A stretch of 64,000 nucleotides of DNA from Hufsiella arboris (GCF_009834875.1 NZ_WVHT01000014.1:1-64000); one strand, 5' to 3'; counted from the first letter of the stretch, positions 46,365 through 55,505 are shown. Numbers and translations are program-made. Notes: a model not told the origin generated them from the letters alone.

Positions 46365-47567
46365 ATGGTAGCTGTTGTAAAAATTTCCCTGGAAAACGAT
46401 ATGGATCTGGTGCTGGCTCACAAGCGCTCCATGAAAGTTGCTGAAAAACTGGGATTAACCACGGCCACACAAACCACTTTCGCGACCGCCGTTTCGGAAG
46501 TAGCCCGGACGGTCATCGACCATACAAATCATGGTACCCTGGAAATTGGAATCGAACACCAGGCTCAGCGACACAGTTTGGTTGCTTCAGTTACCTATGA
46601 CCATGAAGTTAGTTTCACCAATTCAGACGCCGGTTTTTTTTACGCGCAAAAGCTAGTGCCAGAGTTCAGCCTCGATAACACCGCAGGCCTTAACCGGATT
46701 ATCATGAAAATTGGTATTCCGCGATTCTTGAAGCTAGATAACGTTAAGATAAAAGCGCTTAAAATATATTTTGAGCAGGAAGGCCCGATTAACGCCTATG
46801 AAGAAATTAAGCAGCGTAATATCTCTTTAAATAAGCTTGCTAACGACCAGGAAGAGGAATTACGCCAGTCGCGTATTATCGACGAAAAAAAGACCGAATT
46901 CATTTCGATCGCCAGCCATGAAATTAAAACGCCGATAACTATTATTAAAGCCTATACACAGATCGCTAAAAGCCTGAAAGGCGGATGCAGCGATCAGGTT
47001 AAAGAAATATTGGTTAAAGTAGACGGGCAAACGAACAAATTGCTTTCATTGGTGCAGCAACTCTTAGATATATCAAAAATTGAGAACGGAAGCTTGCAAT
47101 ACGCCAGGGAACCAATGGAGTTTAACTCCTTTATTTCGGAAGTTGTTGAAGTTATCAAGCACATACATCCTCATCATACATTGATCACTCACCTAACTGA
47201 CAACATACCGGTTTATATAGACCGGCTGCGAATGGAACAGGTATTTTCAAACCTGATCGGCAATGCAGCAAAATACTCCGAAAAAAACACCCAAATTACG
47301 ATCAAGCTTACGCAGGAAGATAGTTCTGCACGGGTAACGGTAACTGACGAAGGAATCGGCATGTCAGATATCACAATGGCATCTATTTTCGACAAGTTTT
47401 ACCGTGACAAAGATGTTATACAAACACACTCCGGTTTAGGAATGGGATTATATGTTGCTTCGAAAATTATCTCCGATCATGGCGGAACGATTTCGGTGGA
47501 GAGCGTTGAAAAAAACGGGACTACGTTTACTTTTGATATTCCTGTAACAAGCGGGGAGCTCTCTTAG
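46365..47567 (+). CDS. RsbT-like domain fused to a HisKA-type histidine kinase
   Basis: 400 residues, no membrane segment. The first 135 residues resemble RsbT-type switch kinases (TTFATAVSEVARTVIDHTNH, FSLDNTAGLNRIIMKIGI) but lack a clear ATP lid, so this part may be a degenerate ATPase. A coiled linker (NKLANDQEEELRQSR) leads to HisKA (EFISIASHEIKTPITIIKAY) and HATPase (FSNLIGNAAKYSEK, VTDEGIGMS, HSGLGMGLYVASKI). No receiver or response regulator is in the operon. It starts one base after the RsbX stop and is followed by a terminator, so it is the last gene. It could pass stressosome output to a two-component system. Confidence 0.9.
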   Translation: MVAVVKISLENDMDLVLAHKRSMKVAEKLGLTTATQTTFATAVSEVARTVIDHTNHGTLEIGIEHQAQRHSLVASVTYDHEVSFTNSDAGFFYAQKLVPEFSLDNTAGLNRIIMKIGIPRFLKLDNVKIKALKIYFEQEGPINAYEEIKQRNISLNKLANDQEEELRQSRIIDEKKTEFISIASHEIKTPITIIKAYTQIAKSLKGGCSDQVKEILVKVDGQTNKLLSLVQQLLDISKIENGSLQYAREPMEFNSFISEVVEVIKHIHPHHTLITHLTDNIPVYIDRLRMEQVFSNLIGNAAKYSEKNTQITIKLTQEDSSARVTVTDEGIGMSDITMASIFDKFYRDKDVIQTHSGLGMGLYVASKIISDHGGTISVESVEKNGTTFTFDIPVTSGELS

Positions 47568-47614
47568 CCGTTCACTTTACACAATAAGTCTGTCGTTCAA
47601 AGAAACACATGGGC

Positions 47615-47640
47615 GTCGGCATAATGCCGGATTTTTTTTT
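47615..47640 (+). terminator. Rho-independent terminator of the stressosome operon
   Basis: A short GC-rich stem (CGGCA / TGCCG, loop TAA) is followed by nine T residues (47632-47640), 48 bp after the kinase stop codon. The stem is short but the T-run is clear. Confidence 0.6.
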
Positions 47641-47965
47641 GTCAGGCCTGAAATTAACTGTCGCGGCAATCGTCTTGATCCGGTATCGCCATTTTCATTA
47701 TTGTCGAGAATGAGGGACGGTCAGCCAAAGCAAAGTCGAAGATTAGGTCGTGAATGTTATTTTGGAAATGAACGGCCATCACTCTCCGCTTCTGAAGTCC
47801 CGCTTTCTGTTACAAGTTTTTGTCAATGGATCTTAGTAAACGATTGTTTCTGCAACAAAAAGCTTTCCACGGCATCATGCTTATTACTGAGCGTTTGTAG
47901 TTCACTAACATAACTGATCAGTAGTCCCGGGTAACACCGGCATCTTTATATATAGCCGCTTTTTC
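47641..47965 (-). pseudogene. Possible decayed minus-strand coding sequence
   Basis: From about 47933 to 47757 the minus strand reads YPGLLISYVSELQTLSNKHD, continues EAVESFLLQKQSFTKIH-like, then a TGA, then QKLVTESGTSEAESDGRSFP before a stop. A second, shorter frame (47779 to 47654, MAVHFQNNIHDLIFDF) continues in another frame. Together they look like fragments of one lost protein. I recognise no family. A plus-strand frame at 47701 overlaps but has low-complexity composition and is not supported. Nothing else is apparent in this 325-bp stretch. Confidence 0.3.
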
Positions 47966-48370
47966 TTAAAGGGACTGGAATGCCGCCGCTCCGGCAGAAG
48001 CCACTTCATGATCCTGGTCCACTGAACCGCCCGAAACCCCGATGGCGCCTACGATGTCTTCTCCCTTTTTAAGAAGTACTCCACCTGGAAAAGAAATCAA
48101 GCCACCGTTTGAAACCTCGATCTGGTACAATGGGCCGCCCGGTTGTGACAGCTTTCCGATCTCGCCGGAATTCATATCAAAATACCTTGCCGTTTTAGCT
48201 TTTCTAATGGCTATGTCGACAGAACCCAGCCATGCCTTATCCATCCTGTGAAAAGAAACGAGGTTCGCTCCCGCATCAACTATAGCGATGTTCATTGGTA
48301 CGTTAATTTCCTGCGCTTTTTGCTTAGCGGTGTCTGATATCTTTTCCGCCTGTTCAAGTGTAATGCTCAT
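47966..48370 (-). CDS. HbpS/GlcG-family heme-binding-like protein
   Basis: 134 residues. The family motifs are ITLEQAEKISDTAKQKAQEI, VPMNIAIVDAGANLVSFHRM, DIAIRKAKTARYF and DIVGAIGVSGGSVDQDHEVA. Members bind heme or small ligands and are often linked to redox stress. There is no signal peptide here, whereas many relatives are exported. It is the only gene between the stressosome operon and the LigD region on its strand. Confidence 0.88.
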   Translation of the reverse strand: MSITLEQAEKISDTAKQKAQEINVPMNIAIVDAGANLVSFHRMDKAWLGSVDIAIRKAKTARYFDMNSGEIGKLSQPGGPLYQIEVSNGGLISFPGGVLLKKGEDIVGAIGVSGGSVDQDHEVASAGAAAFQSL

Positions 48371-48544
48371 ATATTCTTCATTAGGTAGTTATTTCAGTAA
48401 CAATCACTGTAGAGCAAAGTTTCGCTCACCAACGTTCATATCTTTAATGATTACAGATTTAGTGCAAAGATCCGGAAGTGATATAATGGCGTCATGACAA
48501 ACCTTTCCTAAAAATCTGCTGTTCTACAAAAAACATCTGATACT

Positions 48545-48721
48545 ATGGACAACAAACAGGTAAATGGATCACCAGATCGCGACCGCATTAATTTAAATGA
48601 AGATTATGAAGTTCAGTACTGGTCGAAAAAATTTGGTGTCAGCCCTGCCGAGCTAAAAAAAGCAGTAAGTGAAGCCGAATCCTCATCGGCTGCAGCCATT
48701 GAAAAGCATCTTAAAAAGTAA
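48545..48721 (+). CDS. DUF3606 small protein
   Basis: 58 residues: MDNKQVNGSPDRDRINLNED then YEVQYWSKKFGVSPAELKKA and ends IEKHLKK. The YEVxYWSxKFGVSxxxLxxAV core is the DUF3606 signature, a small helical protein common in stress loci and of unknown function. Its stop (48719-48721) is 6 bp before the LigD start, so the two share a transcript. The ATG at 48545 is the only reasonable start. Confidence 0.85.
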   Translation: MDNKQVNGSPDRDRINLNEDYEVQYWSKKFGVSPAELKKAVSEAESSSAAAIEKHLKK

Positions 48722-48727
48722 GTGCTT

Positions 48728-51421
48728 ATGAGCCTGGACAAGTATGTAAAAAAACGCGATTTCAGCAAAACATCCGAACCAAAATCAGGTAAAAGCACGG
48801 ATAAGGAGAAGCTGCGTTTCGTAATCCAGAAACATGATGCGTCGCATTTGCATTATGATTTCAGGCTCGAAATGGAAGGTGTATTGAAAAGCTGGGCCGT
48901 GCCAAAAGGCCCTTCTACAGATCCGGAGGTAAAAAGGCTCGCCATGATGGTGGAAGATCACCCTTATAGCTATCGTACTTTTGAAGGAATCATTCCAAAA
49001 GGCCAGTATGGTGGCGGTACAGTAATTGTCTGGGACGAAGGGACGTATGAAGCGGCTGACGATGATGATGATATTCCATCAGATAAAAAGGCGCAGGAAA
49101 AACACCTTCTTCACGGCCTGCATAGCGGGAAACTCAAATTTAAACTAAGCGGTAAAAAAGTAAAAGGTGAATTCGCGTTGGTAAAAGCTTACGGACGTGG
49201 CGAAAATAGCTGGCTGTTAATGAAACTGGAAGACAAATACGCCTCCACTGACGACATTACCAGGAAAGATAAATCTGTATTATCCGGACTTAATCTTGAA
49301 AAAGTCGCTAAAACAAGTGATAAGATTTGGAATAGCAACCGTGTTGACGAACAAGATCCGCAGGATAAACTTGAAGAATCCGTTGAAACCGCTGATGAGC
49401 CTTCGGAAACTAACACGGGCGATTTACTTAAAAACGCTAAAAAAGTGCCCTTTCCGGAAAATGTAAAACCAATGCTTGCTACCCTGGTGGATAAACCTTT
49501 TGACGACCCGAACTGGGTTTACGAAGTTAAATGGGATGGCTACCGTGCAATTGCTTCGGTGAATAAGGACGAAGTCGAGCTTTATTCGAGGAACCTGAAA
49601 TCCTTCAACGAAAAATTTTACCCGATATACGAGGTTTTAAAAACCTGGGACGTCAATGTCATCCTCGATGGCGAGATCATGGTCCTTAATGAAAAAGGAT
49701 TATCGGATTTCGGTGCCTTACAGAACTGGCGCAGCGAAGCTGATGGCGAACTGGCCTTTTATGCATTTGATATCATATGGCTCGAAGGAAAAGATCTAAC
49801 CGGTCTGCCATTATCGGAGCGGCAGCAAATTTTGAAGGAAATCCTTCCGACAAACGATGACCGTATACGGTTAAGCCAGGTTTTTAAAGCCAGCGGCACC
49901 GACTTTTTCAACGCTGCAGAACGTACCGGCCTCGAGGGAATTATCGCTAAAAAGGCTGACAGTCTCTATTCAGTCGGGAATCGGTCAAAAGAATGGTTGA
50001 AAATCAAAGTATCCAAAAGACAGGAAGTCATTATCTGTGGTTTTACACGCAATGATGGTACGTCCAAATTATTCAGCGCCTTACTTTTAGGAGTGTTTGA
50101 AAACGGCGTATTGCATTATGCCGGTAAGGTTGGTACGGGTTTTAACGACCAGGGGCAAAAGGACACGATGAAATTATTTAAACCACTCATTATTCAGGAA
50201 AGCCCGTTTAATGAAGTTCCGGATTATAATAAACCTTCACGGTTCAGGCCAAATCCTCCGCACGCTAATGCTACCTGGCTAAAACCAGAACTGGTATGTG
50301 AGGTTAGTTTCACGGAAACAACAAGCGACGGAGTGTTTCGTCACCCATCATTTAAAGGTATGAGAGAAGATAAAAAAGCTAAGGAAGTGGTAAGGGAAAA
50401 AGAAGCGCATACTGCTGACATTGTTGAAGATGCAGAAAACAATAAGAACGAACAAATAGTCAAAGCACCCTCAAATAAAAAACGTAAAACGCTGCTTAAT
50501 CCGAAAGATGAAACCCAGGTGCGTAAGATCAATGGCCATGATCTGAAATTTACTCATTTAAGCAAAGTTTACTGGCCGGGCGAAGGCATTACTAAACGTG
50601 ATATGTTTAACTACTACTACCAGGTAGCCGAGTATATCCTTCCTTACCTGAAAGACAGACCGCAATCACTGAACCGTTTTCCGAATGGCATTAATGCAAA
50701 AGGTTTCTATCAGAAAGACGTAAAAGATTCGGCCCCGGACTGGGCGCAAAAGTTTCCCTATACAACCAGCGATGGCGAACATAAAGAATACTTGGTCGGA
50801 ACAAATGAGGCTAGTTTGCTATGGATGGCCTCTTTGGGGTGTATTGAAATGAATCCATGGTTTAGTCGTGTTCAGTCGCCCGATTGTCCTGACTATTCCG
50901 TAATCGATCTCGATCCGGATAAAAATACTTTTGACCAGGTGATCGAGGCAGCATTAGAAGTTAAAAAAGTGCTCGACGCGATCGACGTTCCTTGTTATTG
51001 CAAAACTTCGGGATCAACCGGCATGCATATTTACATTCCGCTCAAAGCAAAATACAGTTATGATCAGAGCCAGCTGTTCGCTAAACTGATCGTCAGTATC
51101 GTTCATGAGCAGTTGCCAGAGTTTACCAGCCTGGAAAGGATGATCAGTAACCGGAAAGGAAAAATGTATCTGGATTTTTTACAAAACCGTCCGGGAGCAA
51201 CTATTGCGTGTCCATTTTCTGTCCGGCCAAAGCCAGGGGCAACTGTTTCAATGCCATTACATTGGGAAGAAGTTAAGCCGGGATTAACCATGAAGCATTT
51301 TACAATCTTCAATGCGGTCGACAGAGTGAATAGCGAAGGTGACCCTTTCAAGGGTGCCCTGGGAAAAGCAATAGATCTTGAGAAAGCGGTCAAAAAGGCA
51401 AAAAGTATTTTTGACGTTTAG
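48728..51421 (+). CDS. ligD: DNA ligase D
   Basis: 897 residues, three enzymatic domains in the order PE, LIG, POL. The 3'-phosphoesterase domain (about 10-180) has FVIQKHDASHLHYDFRLEM with catalytic His and Asp. The ATP-dependent ligase domain (about 240-545) has its adenylated K268 in YEVKWDGYRAIAS. The primase/polymerase domain (about 600-897) contains MNPWFSRVQSPDCPDYSVID with metal-binding Asp in DLDPD. Long acidic linkers join the domains (AADDDDD, DAENNKNEQ). LigD works with Ku in non-homologous end joining; no Ku gene lies in this window. Start ATG 48728 (MSLDKYVKK) was preferred over GTG 48722. Confidence 0.95.
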   Translation: MSLDKYVKKRDFSKTSEPKSGKSTDKEKLRFVIQKHDASHLHYDFRLEMEGVLKSWAVPKGPSTDPEVKRLAMMVEDHPYSYRTFEGIIPKGQYGGGTVIVWDEGTYEAADDDDDIPSDKKAQEKHLLHGLHSGKLKFKLSGKKVKGEFALVKAYGRGENSWLLMKLEDKYASTDDITRKDKSVLSGLNLEKVAKTSDKIWNSNRVDEQDPQDKLEESVETADEPSETNTGDLLKNAKKVPFPENVKPMLATLVDKPFDDPNWVYEVKWDGYRAIASVNKDEVELYSRNLKSFNEKFYPIYEVLKTWDVNVILDGEIMVLNEKGLSDFGALQNWRSEADGELAFYAFDIIWLEGKDLTGLPLSERQQILKEILPTNDDRIRLSQVFKASGTDFFNAAERTGLEGIIAKKADSLYSVGNRSKEWLKIKVSKRQEVIICGFTRNDGTSKLFSALLLGVFENGVLHYAGKVGTGFNDQGQKDTMKLFKPLIIQESPFNEVPDYNKPSRFRPNPPHANATWLKPELVCEVSFTETTSDGVFRHPSFKGMREDKKAKEVVREKEAHTADIVEDAENNKNEQIVKAPSNKKRKTLLNPKDETQVRKINGHDLKFTHLSKVYWPGEGITKRDMFNYYYQVAEYILPYLKDRPQSLNRFPNGINAKGFYQKDVKDSAPDWAQKFPYTTSDGEHKEYLVGTNEASLLWMASLGCIEMNPWFSRVQSPDCPDYSVIDLDPDKNTFDQVIEAALEVKKVLDAIDVPCYCKTSGSTGMHIYIPLKAKYSYDQSQLFAKLIVSIVHEQLPEFTSLERMISNRKGKMYLDFLQNRPGATIACPFSVRPKPGATVSMPLHWEEVKPGLTMKHFTIFNAVDRVNSEGDPFKGALGKAIDLEKAVKKAKSIFDV

Positions 51422-51427
51422 CAGAAT

Positions 51428-52753
51428 TTATTTCTTCATTTTCAGACCCGCAACCAAATCACCAACTTTTTTTCCGAATTCATTGGCAACGATGCAGGAA
51501 TTATGGAAGTGAAGTCCCCCGTAAAATCTTGCCCAATTGTTCTCCTGCGCAGCCATTCTGAATGATTTAAACGACCTGCTTTTTATTCCAAACTCTAACT
51601 CCGAGGTGTCAGCATAAGCAAAATCGTCACCAAATACGCTGGTCAGCGCTTCAGCAGCTGATGAAGATATCGTCGAATGCCCGCAAGTATATTCCGGGAA
51701 CGGCGGTGTTTGCAAATAAGGTTTCCAGTTGGAGTCAAAAAATTTATTTACTACACTCTCCGGCCTCATCGTATTATAAAAATATTTAGCATCCCAACAT
51801 TGAATAAATGCGTCGAAAAGCGCTATGGAAGTTTTCGCGAATGCACACACTGTTGTGCCGAAATCAGCATTAGCTTTTTTTGCGGCGATACCGGTTACGC
51901 TCATCCAATGCCCGGGCGGCGAGAACTTTTTAGTTATAAATTGTACGTGACCCGACACATTCATCTTCCCGGGATTATCGTCCCAAAAGTCGGCCATGTG
52001 CTTTTGATCCTCTGTTAAATTCTCAACAGATTTTTTAATAAACATAACTTCCTTGTAGTATTTGCTGCCTGTATCAGTAACATTGAACTCAGGCGGTGCC
52101 GGAACCCGAAACTGAGAAGCGTTTTTCATCACCATCGGTCTTATCTCCATCCAATGGGGTTCAACAGCTGCTGCGTACATTGGCGGCGTCGGTATCCACC
52201 TGCCGGGCAAGCTATTTACTGTGTATTTTGACGCACTCCGTGTATTTAAATAATTATCCTTTTTACTCCATTTAAGAATAAGCCCGGAAACTGAATCGGC
52301 AAACGCTTCAGAGTTCTGCCGTACGTCATCAGGCATTCCATGATCTTTAGCAAGTGACTGTAAACTGTCTATGTAATATTTCATGCTTCCTTCTGGGAAA
52401 GTTACGGCTTGACCTACATGGCAAAACGCCAGGAGAGCGGCATACTCAAAATCTGTTTTTGCAGGATCTGATGGCTTAGCCGCTGTAATAAGCCCGTTAA
52501 GCTGACCTTTTAAGGAATTATATTTTTCAGGAAATCCAGCTGCGATAACCTCATAGCCTGCGATAGATGCATACGCATAGTTTCTGGACGCTACGACGGG
52601 CGTAAAGTTATTGCCCATAACTACCGAGTTCAATTCATGTACGGTATTACTGTACAATTGCGGGTCATGAAATATTTTTTGATAGTCAGATTTTTTACAG
52701 GAAGAAGCAGCAATGAGGAATATCCCCATCAACAACGAATAGTAGCGGTTCAT
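51428..52753 (-). CDS. Vanadium-dependent haloperoxidase/PAP2-type lipoprotein
   Basis: 441 residues with a lipoprotein signal (LLMGIFLIAASSCKKSDY, Cys at 19). The C-terminal half holds FPEYTCGHSTISSSAAEAL and the ARFYGGLHFHNSCIVANEFG block. These carry the active-site His residues of the vanadate/PAP2 acid phosphatase fold. Related proteins are annotated as vanadium-dependent haloperoxidases, but many Bacteroidota members may be phosphatases; this cannot be settled here. It is the last gene of the SusD-linked locus and converges with ligD at a 6-bp gap. Outer-membrane or periplasmic location is likely. Confidence 0.83.
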   Translation of the reverse strand: MNRYYSLLMGIFLIAASSCKKSDYQKIFHDPQLYSNTVHELNSVVMGNNFTPVVASRNYAYASIAGYEVIAAGFPEKYNSLKGQLNGLITAAKPSDPAKTDFEYAALLAFCHVGQAVTFPEGSMKYYIDSLQSLAKDHGMPDDVRQNSEAFADSVSGLILKWSKKDNYLNTRSASKYTVNSLPGRWIPTPPMYAAAVEPHWMEIRPMVMKNASQFRVPAPPEFNVTDTGSKYYKEVMFIKKSVENLTEDQKHMADFWDDNPGKMNVSGHVQFITKKFSPPGHWMSVTGIAAKKANADFGTTVCAFAKTSIALFDAFIQCWDAKYFYNTMRPESVVNKFFDSNWKPYLQTPPFPEYTCGHSTISSSAAEALTSVFGDDFAYADTSELEFGIKSRSFKSFRMAAQENNWARFYGGLHFHNSCIVANEFGKKVGDLVAGLKMKK

Positions 52754-52809
52754 AAAACGTGGGCTTTTAAAAAAAAATAAGTTTTGCCGTCAACCAATGA
52801 CGGCAAAAC

Positions 52810-53370
52810 TCAACCAATTGTATATAAACTGGCAATTGGTTTTGGTGGATTATCGGGAACACGCGCAAATCCATCTTGGCAGGACGCAGCGGTTTTCAAT
52901 TGAACCGAGTGTATTCCAAACGCATACAGGGCGAAGGAAATATTTTTAACTTCTTCGAAGTAATCAATTTTCGAAACTTTGAATATAGGCTTCTTATTTG
53001 TATCCGAATTCAGATCATTGACCTTTTTAAAGTAATCTGAGCTGCTTTTCTCGATTTTTGATTTCTCATGATAATCTATACAAAGCAAAATAAGCGTATC
53101 GTTATAAACCCGTTGTTTAACGTAACGGTAGGTTTTGCCTTTAAAGCTTACTTCCCCGTCAACACGCTCAAAATTTTTCCAGTTAGTTTGGTAAGGCAAT
53201 CCAATCGGTATCTTAATTTGTATGAGGCGCTTGTCCTGGTTGGTGATCTTCTCGATTGCCACTTCCATGCTTTTATCCGCTTCAACCTTCAGGTAATAGA
53301 AAAAGATCTTATACCCTATTATATTGAATAGGAAAATAACTAAAAGCGATATGGCAACCAGCTTTTTCAC
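52810..53370 (-). CDS. Membrane-anchored protein of unknown function
   Basis: 186 residues with one N-terminal membrane segment (about 5-25, VAISLLVIFLFNIIGYKIFF) and a soluble remainder (about 30-186). No recognisable catalytic motif is present. Two Cys near the C-terminus (AASCQDGFARVP) could form a site. It starts with GTG overlapping the stop of the GH65-like gene (GTGA), so it is translationally coupled to it and probably works on the same substrate or envelope complex. I do not recognise the family. Confidence 0.7.
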   Translation of the reverse strand: MKKLVAISLLVIFLFNIIGYKIFFYYLKVEADKSMEVAIEKITNQDKRLIQIKIPIGLPYQTNWKNFERVDGEVSFKGKTYRYVKQRVYNDTLILLCIDYHEKSKIEKSSSDYFKKVNDLNSDTNKKPIFKVSKIDYFEEVKNISFALYAFGIHSVQLKTAASCQDGFARVPDNPPKPIASLYTIG

Positions 53371-55412
53371 CTGCTTACTTTAAATGTCTTTTTTTCGATT
53401 CCGGCACCGGTTATTGTGATTGATTTCCAATTGTCAGGTAATTGACTTTTCACCTGACTCAAACCATTCTCAGTAATATCAATTCCTCCAAAACCCATTA
53501 ACAATGACTGAATCACCCCACCCGCACCAGTAGCGAAATAGGGATTAGTCCCACCTTTTGTTTCAGCAATGACACCAAAAGGAGGATTTAAATTAGGCTG
53601 GTATGCATCTTTAAAAAAGTGATAAGCCTGGCCACCATCACCCAACCGGGCATACAATAACGCAAATATGGCCTGAGTCATCGCCGGAGTGCCTTCATTG
53701 GGTACTCTTGACTGGTAGTATTTTAAATCCTTCTGAACTTGCTCTTTATCAGTAATAGTTTTTAACGGATAAGCAAGCAGATTTACGTCGGCTTGTTTAA
53801 TACCCTCACCGTGATATGTTGCATGCTCTTTGGTAACGCCGTCCGCCATTTTAAGAATAGGAATATTTGCAGCGACATCCTCCCAATCGGCATTGGCTTT
53901 TATTCCAAGTATTTTCGCCGCTTGTGTGGCGTTTTTTAAATTGACTATTGCGGCAGCGTTTGTAAAAGCATTATTGTCTACATTTTCGGCCCATTCGTCG
54001 GCGGCAACGACGTTCTTAATCTCGTATTTTCCTTTTCCATTTCGCTCAACCCTGCTTGACCAAAAGTCCGCAGTAGCCGACAAAATTGGCCATCCTTTAG
54101 TAAGCAGCCAATCCTTATCTTGAGTTACGCAGTAATAATTCCAGGCGGCTAAAGCAACGCAAGCAGTAATATGGTGTTCAAACGGCCCGCTTAACGCCCA
54201 AACAGGCGTTTCCTCTACTCCTTTGTCGGCACTTTCCCAGGGAAACATCGCTCCTTTATAACCATTTGCAAAAGCGTTTTTCTTAGCCGTCTCTAACCGT
54301 TCAAACCGGTATTCGATCATTGATTTGGCGATCTCCGGGTGAAGAATCAGCATTGCAGGAAACATCCATACATCTGTGTCCCAAAAAACATGTCCGTTAT
54401 ATCCCAAACCGGAAAGTCCCATAGGCGAAGGCGAAAGCGCTGTACCTTCTCTGGAAAACGAATATAAATGATACAGCATACTATGGACATCCTGTTGAAC
54501 CTGGTCATCTCCGTCTATTAAAATATCGCTTTTCCAAAGTTCATTCCATGCCTGTTTGTGAAATTGTTTAAGTCTTTCACTGCCCTGCAACTTAGCTGAT
54601 ATCGTAAGTCTTTCCGCTTCGTTTAGCGGATCATCATAATGTGCAGACGTAACTGAAGAACCGACTACCGAAAAATTATAACTTTCACCCCCATTCAGCT
54701 GTTTGGAGAACTTCATCAGGTGCATATTGTTATCCCACATTTCATGAATAACGGTTGGCTCGTTACCATGATTCTCCTTAAATAAAAAGGTTGTGGAAGC
54801 GCATAGTTGCAGCTTACCGGTTGGAGATTTTGCCGTTGATGTTAATAAGCTAATCCGGGTATGCGGGCGATCAATTTCGTTGTAATAATTTTGTACATCT
54901 TTCAGTGCATCCGGCGCTTCCATTACACTTGCCGGCGTAATAATTAATTTGGTTTTCGCTTTAACGGTAACATCCATCAATACGCTATAAGGCAATTGCC
55001 TTAAAGCACAATATGAATAAGTAACGGTTGCCTTATTCTGATAGTCAAATGTTGCGGTAAAAGATGCTTCCTGCATATTAAGCTCCTGCTTGAAATTATT
55101 CACATCCTTGCCCTCTAGTCGCTTACCATCAATCTCCAAATTCATATTTAACAGGTTGAAGCTATTCAAAAAATTGCTAACTCGCCCCCTGCCGTATAAA
55201 TCATACGCTCCTGCCAACACTACGTTTTTCACTTTAAACGGTTCCGGTGAAGAAACCACACCGATCATTCCATTACCAACCGTCACACCATAATAGCCAG
55301 ACGGGTTGACAGAAGATACTGTCATCTTCCATGGATCCGGATTGGTTTGCGCGTTTAAATGATATGTTACGATCAGGCTCATGCCTAAAGTAATCAGTGT
55401 TTTTAAGTGCAT
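53367..55412 (-). CDS. Secreted GH65-like glycoside hydrolase/phosphorylase
   Basis: 681 residues with a signal peptide (LITLGMSLIVTYHLNAQ). An N-terminal beta-sandwich (about 20-260) is followed by an (alpha/alpha)6 barrel. Key motifs are GYNGHVFWDTDVWMFPAMLI and FANGYKGAMFPWESADKGVE. The catalytic general acid Glu of GH65 is plausibly in VAADEWAENVDNNAFTNA. The family includes kojibiose and maltose phosphorylases and protein-glucosyl-galactosyl-hydroxylysine glucosidases. Export favours hydrolysis over phosphorolysis. It is coupled to the 186-residue membrane protein. ATG 55412 was chosen; 12 further codons upstream lack a signal-like start. Confidence 0.85.
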   Translation of the reverse strand: MHLKTLITLGMSLIVTYHLNAQTNPDPWKMTVSSVNPSGYYGVTVGNGMIGVVSSPEPFKVKNVVLAGAYDLYGRGRVSNFLNSFNLLNMNLEIDGKRLEGKDVNNFKQELNMQEASFTATFDYQNKATVTYSYCALRQLPYSVLMDVTVKAKTKLIITPASVMEAPDALKDVQNYYNEIDRPHTRISLLTSTAKSPTGKLQLCASTTFLFKENHGNEPTVIHEMWDNNMHLMKFSKQLNGGESYNFSVVGSSVTSAHYDDPLNEAERLTISAKLQGSERLKQFHKQAWNELWKSDILIDGDDQVQQDVHSMLYHLYSFSREGTALSPSPMGLSGLGYNGHVFWDTDVWMFPAMLILHPEIAKSMIEYRFERLETAKKNAFANGYKGAMFPWESADKGVEETPVWALSGPFEHHITACVALAAWNYYCVTQDKDWLLTKGWPILSATADFWSSRVERNGKGKYEIKNVVAADEWAENVDNNAFTNAAAIVNLKNATQAAKILGIKANADWEDVAANIPILKMADGVTKEHATYHGEGIKQADVNLLAYPLKTITDKEQVQKDLKYYQSRVPNEGTPAMTQAIFALLYARLGDGGQAYHFFKDAYQPNLNPPFGVIAETKGGTNPYFATGAGGVIQSLLMGFGGIDITENGLSQVKSQLPDNWKSITITGAGIEKKTFKVSR

Positions 55413-55505
55413 AAATTGGTTGCCTAAATTTATAAAAATCTGCGACAATAAAACAATGGCAAATAATTTTATTAAACATTACCTCTTTCATATCTTGGCC
55501 CGTTC

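Noticed and set aside
47701-47913. 70-residue plus-strand frame.
   Set aside because: Its composition is rich in Ser and Cys with no domain pattern, and the opposite strand reads more protein-like.
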